Positions 9,628 to 18,355 are shown, numbered from the stretch's first letter. The stretch is DNA of 64,000 nt from Desulfopila sp. IMCC35008 (GCF_010646885.2 NZ_CP050700.1:1762501-1826500), one strand, 5' to 3'. The notes: generated by a model from the sequence alone, not told the origin. Numbers and translations: made by a program.

Positions 9628-10221
9628 CTATGAATTGCGTTCTTCTTTTCTGATCTTCTTGAAGACATCCTGAACAGTGTCGTAATTGAACATTGCAGAA
9701 AGAGCGATCATGTCAGCCAGAGCCTTGAACTTGTCTTCATCTTTCTTCGCTGATTTCAGCTTTGAGCGCATTTTCATGAACAGACCTGAAATTACAGCCT
9801 TTCCTACTTTGCCTTCCCAGATACGTTTTTCAGATGCTACATCAAGCTCAAGTACAACATCACTAAACTTCTTACCGTTTTCACTCTTCGTGTATTCACT
9901 GATAACATCCTGAAGATAGATTTGAGCGTCTTCCTTCTGCAGTGTCCTTGCAATCAATGATACCTCGATTAGCTCACTGAACAGATCGACCTCATCTACT
10001 GAATCTGAAATCCGTTGTCGTTTTTTCATTAGAAGAATAGCCCCAGCCATAGAAACGCCACAGTCTGTAGATGATTCTTCGAGAACTCTCTTATTCTCGT
10101 CATCAGAATATCTTTCCAACCTGTTGTGTAATGCCAATCGTTCTTCCTTGCGAAACTTGACCTTGCTTTGCCTTCTTGAGATCACATCATCCATTTCTAT
10201 TACGATGTCTTTGTTTTCCAT
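9628..10221 (-). CDS. Hypothetical protein, 197 aa
   Basis: A basic, helical soluble protein (starts MENKDIVIEMDDVISRR), rich in Lys/Glu, with no signal peptide and no domain I recognise. The basic C-terminal part (KMRSKLKSAKKDEDKFK) could contact nucleic acid or protein, but that is speculative. It is set off by terminators on both sides (10333-10371 upstream, 9577-9611 downstream), so it is likely monocistronic. It lies beside the candidate origin region downstream of the primase-helicase gene, so a role in replication or partition of the element is possible but unproven. Confidence 0.6.
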   Translation of the reverse strand: MENKDIVIEMDDVISRRQSKVKFRKEERLALHNRLERYSDDENKRVLEESSTDCGVSMAGAILLMKKRQRISDSVDEVDLFSELIEVSLIARTLQKEDAQIYLQDVISEYTKSENGKKFSDVVLELDVASEKRIWEGKVGKAVISGLFMKMRSKLKSAKKDEDKFKALADMIALSAMFNYDTVQDVFKKIRKEERNS

Positions 10222-10332
10222 TTCCTTGTCTTCCGTTTTTTGATGCTATGTGTTTCGTTGTAATATCTATCTGTTACATATATTTATGTTCTTTGTAGAT
10301 AAGTGATCTGTGAACCCTTGATTCTCCAAAAC

Positions 10333-10371
10333 AAAAAAGCGAGTAGCAGACAGAAAGTCCGATACTCGCTT
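10333..10371 (-). terminator. Rho-independent terminator after the primase-helicase gene
   Basis: On the minus strand a perfect 9-bp stem AAGCGAGTA/TACTCGCTT (10363-10371 with 10337-10345, 17-nt loop) is followed by a run of T. It lies about 230 bp downstream of the primase-helicase stop, beyond the palindromic region. Confidence 0.8.
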
Positions 10372-10399
10372 CACGTTTTCCACAGACATACATGCAGAA

Positions 10400-10599
10400 A
10401 AGAAATTACAAATCAATACGACTTAAAACATACTGTCCTCACTTCGTTCGACCAGAATATCGCGAACTGCGTTCGCTCTATTGAATTCAACCTTACTGTC
10501 TCGTTTTGCATTCTCTATATAATATAATATTATATAGTAAATGCATTATGTGACACCACACCACCTTGTCTAGTTTCCGTACGCAAGCCGTTCCAAAAC
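10400..10599. other. Structured AT-rich intergenic region, candidate replication origin
   Basis: The region between the primase-helicase stop and its terminator holds a 39-bp extended palindrome at 10507-10545: TGCATT, 2 nt, CTATATAATAT, one central A, ATATTATATAG, 2 nt, AATGCA. A second hairpin GCGAAC-TGC-GTTCGC lies at 10462-10476. There is no gene here. Its position next to a primase-helicase gene makes it a candidate origin or primase recognition site; that is inference. Confidence 0.4.
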
Positions 10600-13500
10600 C
10601 TAGCTAACCATCCCTCTGTATTCATATCCGATTTTCCGAAGATACAAGTCGTAGTCCTGTTCTTCAATTGAGTTAGCGATAAAAAAAGCAACGTCCTGAT
10701 TACGCCCTCTAGAAATGTTTTTCACTTTCAGTAGAAGCACCTTAAATGCATCTGACTCTTTGTCTTTGACATTTCTGAATTGATTAACCTTCAAGCCCGA
10801 CAACCTTTCAATCTCCGCATTGTCTTTGTACTTCAAAATGCCATACTCCTGAACAACTGACTCAAGCACATTCTCTTCACCAGCTTCCACAATCTCATCA
10901 AGCTCAATTCGAAATGCCTCCTTTGTCCATATTTCAACAGTCTTACTCATTTTAGAGTGAATTCCGCGAATACGACCAATTGCCTGTAACATCTCAGCTT
11001 CTTCAATATGATACTGCAACTCTCTAACACGAGAATCTTTGTAGCCCCTCGCCCAACAGCCTTTATGCTGTCCATCCTTCATATAGTAATACGTTTTCTC
11101 ATACTGCTTTTCAAAACTCAAATCAGACTCATCCCAGAAAAGCATTCGAGACATGCTTTCGATCGCTTCATCACTCAGCTTGTATCTACCAATTATCAAA
11201 ATCTTAGAACGATCTTCAAAAACATCTGTCCCTCTCAGCTTTCCGAAGTGCAGAATTTTGTTGTCGACCTTTTTCTCTAACTTTCCTTCAAGAATCGCGT
11301 AAGTGATTATCCCGTCCTGCTCAGTACAAAAATTTCCGATGCGTTTTACGACTTCATCAACATTCTGATTCACGACATCGTACTTGTTCCAGTTATAGTC
11401 GAAATTGCTCTTTGCAAAATTCTGTGAAACGTTTTGCACCACTTTTAAAGAATCAGCAGTCTTCACTTTGATGTCGACTACTTCAGTATCACAACCCAAA
11501 GATTTCTTAATAACAGCTTCAGAACCAGTACCATCCAGAAACAGCATTGCCTTGTTTCGAATTTCTGCTCGAAACGATGCCATTTTACTGATTTTTAAGC
11601 ACTTTTCTGATTCCAAATACCATATATTACGTTGTTCTTTCGTAATCTCAGAGAGTGTTTTGAGAGCACTTATGAATTGCCTTAGCTCATTTCGATCACT
11701 AATCATCTTAGTGATTTCTTCTAAACTGCTATTTCCTCTTTTAATGCCCTCCAATTCTCCTAGTTTCTCAGCGATCTTTCTCTGAAGCTCCTCCCGATTT
11801 AACTGAACAGCTTCATAAACAGAAATTCCATTTTCGCATTGCTCGATGATCTTATCAGAAAAGCTATAATTGCCTTTTTGAATGACCATACTGTTACTGT
11901 CATCGAGAATTTTACTGTTGATTATATCCTCATCCACGATCAAAACATTAGCATCACGCTTGTCCATGTAGACTTCTGTGAACAAATAATCGTGCACCAT
12001 GAAATGTATCACATCATCACAACTTGCCTCATTTCTCTGTTGCAAGTACTCACAATTTTCAAGATGATCACACGCCTTACCGATTCGAAATTTATCTGCA
12101 TTGCCAACCGCATTGAACCCAAAACCTTTACAGAAATTTTTATCAACTATGCTTTTGTCTTTAAGATTTTTAACAACTGAGTGCTGACATAGATGTTCTC
12201 TTCCTCGAATATGTTTTGCAGTCAGCCGTTTCCTCAACTCACCCTTTATGCTGTCATCCTCTTTGCTGATTCTCTTCTCAACAATCTCGTTCCATCTTTT
12301 AACCATCTCATCAGCGAGATCATGATTGCCAACAAAGTAGTCAATTCGAACATCCTTGAACTTCAGCGCTTGCTCAACGCCTTTAAACTGATCAATGAAG
12401 AGTCCTGCAATGATGTCTAAACAGATTTGAGTCTTTCCAAATCCTGCCGATGCAGTGATGTATTTTCGAACGCCATCGCTTTTGTTACTAAAAACTGCTA
12501 TCAACGATTTAAGTATTTTGTTCCGCCCATCCTCCTTTGTGCAATACCTGAATAAGTTAGCATACTCATCAGCAGAGATACTTGCAGATTCATCAGTCAA
12601 TTTTTTGTTGTGACGAGCGAAGTAGTGACTGAATGTGTATTGCTTTCCTCCGTGTGCATGAGAGAAGATGTTTGCAGCACAGTCTCTTGTCTCCTTAAAG
12701 AACATTGCCTTCTGAGTATCGTCCTGGTCGATCAAGTCCCAACAATACTTTTTGTGATATTTCTCCTGCTGTTTCAACAATTCCTGAACAGTAAGAATGT
12801 CCCCGTTATGAAACTTAACTATCTGATCACCATGAGCTTCCTGATTGTCGATTAGCCGTTTACACTTTTTTTCTTCCTTTTCCAGTGCTGACGCAGTTGC
12901 TTTTATCCCTTTTGACTCCAATCGACGTTTCAACCATTCCTTTCTCTTCTTTTCACATTTTTCAGAACACTGTGCCTTGTAGTGAACAATAATCTCTTCG
13001 TACTTTGCCTTTTCAGAATCCGTAAACTCATCTCCTGCAACAAAATACCCACCATCAAGAGTGTCGTAGATCCCTTTATCAACCTGTGTGATTCGTTCAT
13101 CTTTGATCGATGCCAAGTTGACAAACAGAGCTTGAGCATCCTTGAACATGTTTTTATCAATGAATGTCTCGATAACAGGATCTCCAGAGCGAATAATTTT
13201 CACCCAACCAAGACCTGCAAGAATCAACTTCTTAAACAGTTCATCAGAGAAGTAGAGCAAATCCTTCTTTGACCTGACTGGAACAAACACATGATATCTT
13301 GCACCGCTTACCTCTTTATCACCGTTATACAAAAATCCATTAGAACTTTGCTTTACTACCATTCTTACATGTGAAAGTTCCTTAACAGCTCTTCTAAGCT
13401 GATCTGCTACACCTTTACATGTATCAGCAATCAAATTTTCATTCTCACAATAGCCAAGAGCATCCTTCGCAGGAAAATCGACATCGAAAACTGCTAAAAT

Positions 13501-13866
13501 TTCTGAATCACCAAAATGAAAATGATTCTGTTCCCGTGAGATGACATCAAACCCATCAGCTTCAAATCCAGAATTTGTCATTGCCTTGATAGAGTTTGCC
13601 TTTCCATCAAAGACTGTCGGCATGATGAACGAATTCTCTGTCACCTCAGATTTGAGGAATGAAGAAAATTCGTCAAATGAGATTCTTGTCTTATGAGCGA
13701 ATCCTTCATAAGTAGGATTTTCATGATAGACATTACTGCTAGCTAGTTTCCCATTTTCATCTAGCCATACTGATTTTTTTTGAGCATTTTCACGATCAAT
13801 GTAGTGCGTAAAAGTTGTATAAATATCATTACAAACAGCATTCTCAGAGCTGTTCAATTTTTCCAT
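10600..13866 (-). CDS. Primase-helicase, putative replication protein of the element
   Basis: A 1088-aa protein. The N-terminal third resembles archaeo-eukaryotic primase/PrimPol domains: ILAVFDVDF (acidic DxD, about residue 130), ARYHVFVPV (His motif, about 190). A Cys-containing charged segment follows near 295-350. The C-terminal half looks like a superfamily 2 helicase: Walker A ASAGFGKTQ (about 474), VLIVDEDI (about 644, DEDI in place of DEAD/DEAH), and QAIGRIRG (motif VI with its Arg finger, about 962). A second Cys cluster lies between Walker A and DEDI (about 565-610). Such fusions initiate replication of plasmids, phages and satellites. The family call is from motifs only; strand polarity and activity are unknown. 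The upstream RHH gene may control it. Confidence 0.72.
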   Translation of the reverse strand: MEKLNSSENAVCNDIYTTFTHYIDRENAQKKSVWLDENGKLASSNVYHENPTYEGFAHKTRISFDEFSSFLKSEVTENSFIMPTVFDGKANSIKAMTNSGFEADGFDVISREQNHFHFGDSEILAVFDVDFPAKDALGYCENENLIADTCKGVADQLRRAVKELSHVRMVVKQSSNGFLYNGDKEVSGARYHVFVPVRSKKDLLYFSDELFKKLILAGLGWVKIIRSGDPVIETFIDKNMFKDAQALFVNLASIKDERITQVDKGIYDTLDGGYFVAGDEFTDSEKAKYEEIIVHYKAQCSEKCEKKRKEWLKRRLESKGIKATASALEKEEKKCKRLIDNQEAHGDQIVKFHNGDILTVQELLKQQEKYHKKYCWDLIDQDDTQKAMFFKETRDCAANIFSHAHGGKQYTFSHYFARHNKKLTDESASISADEYANLFRYCTKEDGRNKILKSLIAVFSNKSDGVRKYITASAGFGKTQICLDIIAGLFIDQFKGVEQALKFKDVRIDYFVGNHDLADEMVKRWNEIVEKRISKEDDSIKGELRKRLTAKHIRGREHLCQHSVVKNLKDKSIVDKNFCKGFGFNAVGNADKFRIGKACDHLENCEYLQQRNEASCDDVIHFMVHDYLFTEVYMDKRDANVLIVDEDIINSKILDDSNSMVIQKGNYSFSDKIIEQCENGISVYEAVQLNREELQRKIAEKLGELEGIKRGNSSLEEITKMISDRNELRQFISALKTLSEITKEQRNIWYLESEKCLKISKMASFRAEIRNKAMLFLDGTGSEAVIKKSLGCDTEVVDIKVKTADSLKVVQNVSQNFAKSNFDYNWNKYDVVNQNVDEVVKRIGNFCTEQDGIITYAILEGKLEKKVDNKILHFGKLRGTDVFEDRSKILIIGRYKLSDEAIESMSRMLFWDESDLSFEKQYEKTYYYMKDGQHKGCWARGYKDSRVRELQYHIEEAEMLQAIGRIRGIHSKMSKTVEIWTKEAFRIELDEIVEAGEENVLESVVQEYGILKYKDNAEIERLSGLKVNQFRNVKDKESDAFKVLLLKVKNISRGRNQDVAFFIANSIEEQDYDLYLRKIGYEYRGMVS

Positions 13867-13963
13867 TTTCCCTATCCTGAGTAACTTCTATATTGCTTTG
13901 AAAGAAGAGACACAGTGTTTTCGTGTGTCTCTTCAAATTTGTTCAAGTTCCTGCAAATCAAAA

Positions 13964-14200
13964 TCACCATCCTATTAAAGACATTTTTAAATTTTCCATT
14001 GTCTTCTTGTATTCTTCTTTCTCCTGAATCTCTTTTCTGTATTCTGTTCGTAGATATTTGCTAATAGCGTCCCTGAGAAGCTGCGCCCTTGTTGTATCTC
14101 GTAGATTAGCCAATTCATCAAGAGCCGAAATTTGATTTTGATCAGCTCTCAAGATGTATTTGTGATAATTCAACCGCTTACGACCAAGTTTCTTTGACAT
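13964..14200 (-). CDS. Ribbon-helix-helix DNA-binding protein
   Basis: A 78-aa protein with a basic N-terminus followed by YILRADQNQISALDELAN and TRAQLLRDAISKYL. This beta-alpha-alpha pattern is typical of CopG/Arc-like ribbon-helix-helix regulators and of plasmid copy-control proteins. It lies just upstream of the primase-helicase gene in the same direction, and three GTATAT repeats lie immediately upstream of its own start. It probably represses its own transcription and sets expression of the replication gene. No toxin partner is adjacent, so an antitoxin role is less likely. Confidence 0.75.
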   Translation of the reverse strand: MSKKLGRKRLNYHKYILRADQNQISALDELANLRDTTRAQLLRDAISKYLRTEYRKEIQEKEEYKKTMENLKMSLIGW

Positions 14201-14217
14201 TTTTTAACTCCCTGACT

Positions 14218-14250
14218 GTATATTTTGATATTCGTATATCTTTTGTATAT
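14218..14250. promoter_or_regulatory. Three GTATAT repeats upstream of the RHH gene
   Basis: GTATAT occurs at 14218-14223, 14234-14239 and 14245-14250 (starts spaced 16 and 11 bp). They lie just before the RHH start codon. RHH proteins bind short direct or inverted repeats, so these are candidate operators; small iterons are an alternative. Confidence 0.45.
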
Positions 14251-14349
14251 CTATTTATACATTCAGAAAAAAGTATGCCTGTGGTGACCCTTTGAGATTT
14301 TTCTATCCTGCGTCACCCGTTGTTAGTTCTGTTGTCCTGTGAAAAAGCA

Positions 14350-14382
14350 AAAAAAAACCGACCCTCAAGAAAATAAGAGTCG
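14350..14382 (-). terminator. Terminator after the ApeA-like gene
   Basis: On the minus strand CGACTCTT pairs with GAGGGTCG (two G-U pairs, 8-nt loop), followed by a run of about nine T. It lies 26 bp after the stop of the HEPN protein gene. Confidence 0.75.
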
Positions 14383-14407
14383 ACTCTAAGATTGTCTTTA
14401 ATGAAGC

Positions 14408-15769
14408 CTATTTTACATTCTTCCAATCATAACCTATTAACTCATAATAACTATTTATGTCCCAAGCCATTTCAATTACACTCTCCTTTTCGAAACCGAT
14501 ATCTTTCAATATCATTAATGACAATAGAGAGATAACAAGATCATTAACAGGGAAATAGCTTTGAGAATCTTTAATACAATTGTACTCATCAGAATTCCCG
14601 CCATGAATATCTTTGTTCCTCGTACCAACAATCAGTTTAATAATTCTATTTTGTTCATCATCATTAAAATCAAAAATACGCCTAACGATATCAGAAAATT
14701 CGAAACATACATCCTCAATTCTTTCTCTCAAAAAAATATCTCTTAACTGTCCTTTTTTCTTCCCATCAGCAATTATCTTTTTCTGATCAAAATGAACAGT
14801 CAATCGATGATAATCCTCGAAAGCTCTCATCAGTTTAATGAATTTTTCATCCAAAAAATCTCTATCATTGTAGACAGTTTTGAAAAATCTATGAAATGCA
14901 TCTTCTTTGGAAAAATAATTCTCCCTCCACAAATGATACAGCGTACTATTTCGTTCAATATCATCAATTCCGATAAGATGTTTATTGTGTGGATACTTTT
15001 TCCCATATTTCTTAACATTATCCAGATTTAACTGATATATATCATCACGACGTTCATCATGTAGCTCTTCATGATTAAAGATAATCTGTTCCAGATGTAC
15101 GAAGTTGTTTAACGAAAAGCTGAGAAAGTATGTTAACGAATTAATTTCATTACGCAATTTATCCATATCGTTTTCAACGCCAAACTCGAAATAAACCTCT
15201 TGTATCTGCTCTAATGACATGGAAGAAGCTAAAACTAATGAACCTTGAACATTTGCTCTGGTTTTAATAGCGATAGTTAAGGATTCGCTATCTAATAAAA
15301 CAATGTCATTTATTTTATCATGCCATAATGTGTAACGACCAGATTCGGAATCATAATCTCCATCTATACCAGTTTTTTTGACGAAATCGTGTAATTCGTT
15401 ATATTGTAGACTGATTTTACTGAATCCAATACGACTGCGATTATAATAGTGACCACCTATAAGTATCGTGTTAGCCGTTACTGTTATCACATTAGAAACA
15501 TTGTATTTTTCAGCTTTATTCCCTATCCGTTTTGTACTTTTGACAATGCAATTTAAAAGAGTTACTTTCCTGCCATTTGTAGTATAACCAACAACTGAAT
15601 CGTTATAAAAATTAATTTGTTTTTTGTAATCTCCATTACCCCACATTCTTAATTTAATAATTCTTTTATCAATATCATACAGAAGCACACCTGAAAACCA
15701 ATTATCATCATTTGTACTGAAAGACCAACTACCTTCAAAGCTATAGCTTTTCACCAATTTATATGTCAT
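14408..15769 (-). CDS. ApeA-like HEPN-domain anti-phage protein
   Basis: A protein of about 453 aa. The start at 15769 (MTYKLVKSYSFEG) has GGAG 6 nt before it, better than the in-frame ATGs at 15784 and 15781. The N-terminal region (FEGSWSFS then FSGVLLYDIDKRIIKLRMWG) resembles the beta-rich N-terminal domain of ApeA-like proteins, and the C-terminal part is helical with TRNKDIHGG, a fit to the RX4H catalytic motif of HEPN ribonucleases (R and H about residues 384-389). ApeA is a known single-gene abortive-infection defence in which infection activates RNA cleavage. Own terminator and isolated promoter fit a single-gene defence cassette. The family call is from memory of motifs, not an alignment. 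Confidence 0.68.
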   Translation of the reverse strand: MTYKLVKSYSFEGSWSFSTNDDNWFSGVLLYDIDKRIIKLRMWGNGDYKKQINFYNDSVVGYTTNGRKVTLLNCIVKSTKRIGNKAEKYNVSNVITVTANTILIGGHYYNRSRIGFSKISLQYNELHDFVKKTGIDGDYDSESGRYTLWHDKINDIVLLDSESLTIAIKTRANVQGSLVLASSMSLEQIQEVYFEFGVENDMDKLRNEINSLTYFLSFSLNNFVHLEQIIFNHEELHDERRDDIYQLNLDNVKKYGKKYPHNKHLIGIDDIERNSTLYHLWRENYFSKEDAFHRFFKTVYNDRDFLDEKFIKLMRAFEDYHRLTVHFDQKKIIADGKKKGQLRDIFLRERIEDVCFEFSDIVRRIFDFNDDEQNRIIKLIVGTRNKDIHGGNSDEYNCIKDSQSYFPVNDLVISLLSLMILKDIGFEKESVIEMAWDINSYYELIGYDWKNVK

Positions 15770-15877
15770 TTCAGTCTCCATCATATTAAAAATGTTGATA
15801 ATAACTATCGACTAAACCTAGCATGCTTCAGCAATCCTTATGACCCCGAACTACTAACGTTATCTGACTTTGTAGCC

Positions 15878-15912
15878 AAAAAAAAGCTGAATCTCAAAAA
15901 TGAGAAACAGCT
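15878..15912 (-). terminator. Terminator after the resolvase gene
   Basis: On the minus strand AGCTGTTTCTCA pairs with TGAGATTCAGCT (10 of 12 pairs, short loop), followed by a run of eight T. It lies 29 bp after the resolvase stop. Confidence 0.82.
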
Positions 15913-15940
15913 CTTAATACTGCCCTTAACGAATCAAATA

Positions 15941-16498
15941 TTACATTACATTGTAGATTGTCTGCCGACTGACACCGAACCTTTCTGCGATCTTGCTTTT
16001 GCTGAACCCTGCCTTGATCATGTGCTTTACTTCATTGATCTGTTCTTTGTTCAATGACGCTCTCCGACCAAGCTGCTTTCCAGCTTTCTTTGCCATTGCT
16101 ATTCCTTCTCGCTGTCGCTCTCTAATAAGATTTCTTTCAAATTCAGAGAAAGCACCAAGCATTTGTAACATCAATTTAGCGAAAGCATCATCCGAGCCGT
16201 TGAAGATCAGATTCTCTTTATGAAAATGAACAGTGATTCTTTGATCGATCAGATCGCCTACCAGCTTTTGAAGATCAGCAAGATTCCTTGCCAACCGATC
16301 TATAGAATGAACATGAAGAACATCATCCTCTCTCAAGTACTCAAGACAAGATTGAAGACCATCCCTCTTTGTGTCTTTCGCTGAAACCTTGTCTTCAAAT
16401 ACTTTGTCAAGCCTGACATCTGCCAACTGACGTTCTGTGTTCTGAGTGATTGAAGATACTCTGATGTAACCGATCTGCTTACCGTTTTGCTTTGACAT
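15941..16498 (-). CDS. Small serine recombinase (resolvase/invertase family)
   Basis: A 185-aa protein with the catalytic-serine motif GYIRVSSITQNTERQL at the N-terminus, the SIDRLARNLADL segment carrying the active-site Arg residues, the FERNLIRERQREGI E-helix, and a C-terminal helix-turn-helix (SKSKIAERFGVSRQTIYNVM). This is the full Tn3 resolvase/DNA invertase architecture. It is separate from the large integrase at the element end. Likely roles are resolution of element multimers or inversion of a segment; no inverted crossover sites were recognised. It has its own near-consensus promoter and a terminator. Confidence 0.93.
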   Translation of the reverse strand: MSKQNGKQIGYIRVSSITQNTERQLADVRLDKVFEDKVSAKDTKRDGLQSCLEYLREDDVLHVHSIDRLARNLADLQKLVGDLIDQRITVHFHKENLIFNGSDDAFAKLMLQMLGAFSEFERNLIRERQREGIAMAKKAGKQLGRRASLNKEQINEVKHMIKAGFSKSKIAERFGVSRQTIYNVM

Positions 16499-16534
16499 GA
16501 TGTTTCCTCTTAAGACTTTTTTTTAGAAAGCCTG

Positions 16535-16572
16535 TATAACAATGTTATAGAAGAAACTTACACTACTGTCAA
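16535..16572 (-). promoter_or_regulatory. Resolvase promoter with overlapping palindrome
   Basis: On the minus strand: TTGACA (complement of 16567-16572), 17-nt spacer, TATAAC (complement of 16544-16549). The -10 lies inside a perfect palindrome TATAACA-A-TGTTATA (16535-16549), a probable operator for auto-repression. The -35 flank shares ACTACTGTCA with the leader at 27324-27333. Confidence 0.65.
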
Positions 16573-16735
16573 ACAATAACGAACGACAATTGTTTTACAT
16601 TCAATAACTTACGTCATGCAGATGTCAATCAATGTGTACCTTGTTTTACTTTGACGATATCAAAAGACATGTTACACCTCGATTACCCATCATCTCATTA
16701 CTGTCAAATCGATATCATATTATATTCTAAACCAT

Positions 16736-17869
16736 CTAAATCTCATCTAAACTAATGCTTTCGTCTTTCTTTTTTGGTACAGCATAATAGTCAATTCCCA
16801 TTACCATTCCTGACGAACCAGAAAATCGTGTAATAGAGAGCTTCACCTGACCTTTTGCATAAAGGTTAGCAACCTCACTGGTTCTATTTGCGTTAAAGTC
16901 TTGCCGTTCAATATCAGATATTTGACTAAACAAATTATACTTTTTAGATAGTGCATTATGTACTTTTTTGAATTCTACTTGTGTATAGGAACCAATAAAT
17001 TTGCTAATCTTTATAACTTCATCATCATCACTAATTTTTACAGAAACACTTTTTGGCTCTTCAAAACATTTATGCAAATTTGAGACCCCATGATTATAAT
17101 AGGAATCTGAGCACACTTCTCTTAACTCTTTAACTCCCATTCCAAATTTTATATTCTTATAACCTTTAACTAAAAGTTTTTCATACTTAGCATATGAGGA
17201 ATTTTTTTCTTGAGTACTCTTGAATTCAGCATCTAGCTTTTCTCTCGCTGCCCTCGCCTTATCTTCACTTTCCTTCTGCTTTTTAGCTCTATATTCTGCC
17301 TTTTTTGCTCTGTATTCATCTAGTCCTGTTTGTTGGTTTCCTTTAGCTTCTTTTGTTTTGATTGTTTCAGATTCAACATGATTTACAGCGGTGTCAATAT
17401 TTTGATCATTTTTCTCATTTTGCTTTGTCTGAGATTGTTTAACACTTTTAATTTGCGAGTTATTGACTGCCATCATCTTCGATAGTTTATCTTTTAATTC
17501 AGAAATCTCCTTATTCTTTTGTGATATTTCGTTATCTTTTGACGATGCAGAACTTTTATATTTATTCATTTTGCTTAGATTTATTTTTAAAGAATTTATC
17601 TCTTTATCTTTCTCAGCAATTTCTTTCTGTGTGTTCTTGACATACCTTTCATATGTTTTCTTGTATTGATCTCTTTCCATAGTAAGCGATTCAATCGTTT
17701 TCTTTTCATCATCACAACTAAGATTATTCCCAGCAGATTGAACAGAACCACTAACAGTTTCAACTGTTTTACTTGCTAAATTGCTTAAATCATTCAGATT
17801 TAAAGCTTGAGCCTGTGTGGATATGGCAACTAGGCTTGATAACACACAAACACTAAATAATTTTTTCAT
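16736..17869 (-). CDS. Exported coiled-coil protein, function unknown
   Basis: A 377-aa protein with a clear Sec signal peptide (MKKLFSVCVLSSLVAISTQA, cleavage near AQA-LN). Residues about 60-150 form a long coiled coil (ERDQYKKTYERYVKNTQKE, then Lys/Glu/Ser heptads); about 185-225 is a charged, repetitive linker (EYRAKKAEYRAKKQKE). The last 150 residues look globular (KFGMGVKELREVCSDSYYNHG onward) and contain two Cys. It should be periplasmic. It is monocistronic and lies after the decayed clamp-loader copy. It looks like cargo of the element; I do not recognise a family, and a role in defence or superinfection exclusion at the envelope is only a guess. Confidence 0.72.
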   Translation of the reverse strand: MKKLFSVCVLSSLVAISTQAQALNLNDLSNLASKTVETVSGSVQSAGNNLSCDDEKKTIESLTMERDQYKKTYERYVKNTQKEIAEKDKEINSLKINLSKMNKYKSSASSKDNEISQKNKEISELKDKLSKMMAVNNSQIKSVKQSQTKQNEKNDQNIDTAVNHVESETIKTKEAKGNQQTGLDEYRAKKAEYRAKKQKESEDKARAAREKLDAEFKSTQEKNSSYAKYEKLLVKGYKNIKFGMGVKELREVCSDSYYNHGVSNLHKCFEEPKSVSVKISDDDEVIKISKFIGSYTQVEFKKVHNALSKKYNLFSQISDIERQDFNANRTSEVANLYAKGQVKLSITRFSGSSGMVMGIDYYAVPKKKDESISLDEI

Positions 17870-18034
17870 ATCTATCCCACATAGTAATGATTATTAAACT
17901 GCATCTAAGATTTCAATAATAAGACTCTACCACTAAAGAAGATAATATCTTTAATTTTCAAAAATAATTTACCAAACATTTAATACCACGTTGTAGTAAT
18001 TAATATGTCGTGAGATATGCTCCTATACAATAAA
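17870..18034. other. intergenic region
   Basis: The leader of the exported coiled-coil gene and a short AT-rich stretch. No gene is seen. The segment near 17977-17990 (ACATTTAATACCACG) weakly resembles the 3' flanks of the other clamp-loader copies. Confidence 0.4.
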
Positions 18035-18355
18035 GTGAATTATTCACATCAACCATCGCCTGAAATATATAGATAAATCTTCTAATTTCATAATTTCTTG
18101 ACTGAGTAACTCCATAGACTTGAGATTCAATTTCTACCTGATTGTAACTGACATTTTCAGCATTCAAAATGAACAGAATTCGATAAAAATCTGTTCATTG
18201 ACCTCTTCTCTCTCGTCTTCGCGTATCTCAAAATAAATTTCAATAGTCCTACTCCGTGCCCCTAGATGAATACGACTCACATCATTAGCTATTAAGATAC
18301 TTGCCTGAATACCTGTTCTGTATCCTTAAAGACACTTCAACATATTCAAGAATGA
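18035..18355 (-). pseudogene. Decayed copy of the clamp-loader-like ATPase (C-terminal half)
   Basis: Translation on the minus strand gives GYRTGIQASILIANDVSRIH and RSRTIEIYFEIR, almost identical to the intact protein at 22137-22793 (GYKTGIQASILIANDVSRIH, RSRTIEIDFEIR). Further on, in another frame, RILFILNAENVSY and NYEIRRFIYIFQ match RVLFILDSQDVSY and GYDIRNFINELQ. There is a stop codon before GYRTG and at least one frameshift near 18180. The N-terminal half, with Walker A and B, is missing. This is a relic of a duplication within the element. Confidence 0.85.

Noticed and set aside
10303-10527. Plus-strand frame of 74 codons in the candidate origin region
   Set aside because: It spans the terminator and hairpins and has no coding features.
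12930-13160. Minus-strand alternative frame within the primase-helicase gene, and many plus-strand frames opposite it
   Set aside because: Shadows of the 1088-codon gene; no independent support.
14218-14250. Classic plasmid iteron array
   Set aside because: Only three 6-bp repeats with unequal spacing; an RHH operator explains them with fewer assumptions.
17463-17669. Plus-strand hydrophobic frame opposite the exported coiled-coil gene
   Set aside because: It is the antisense reading of Lys/Glu-rich coiled-coil codons, which commonly gives hydrophobic shadows.
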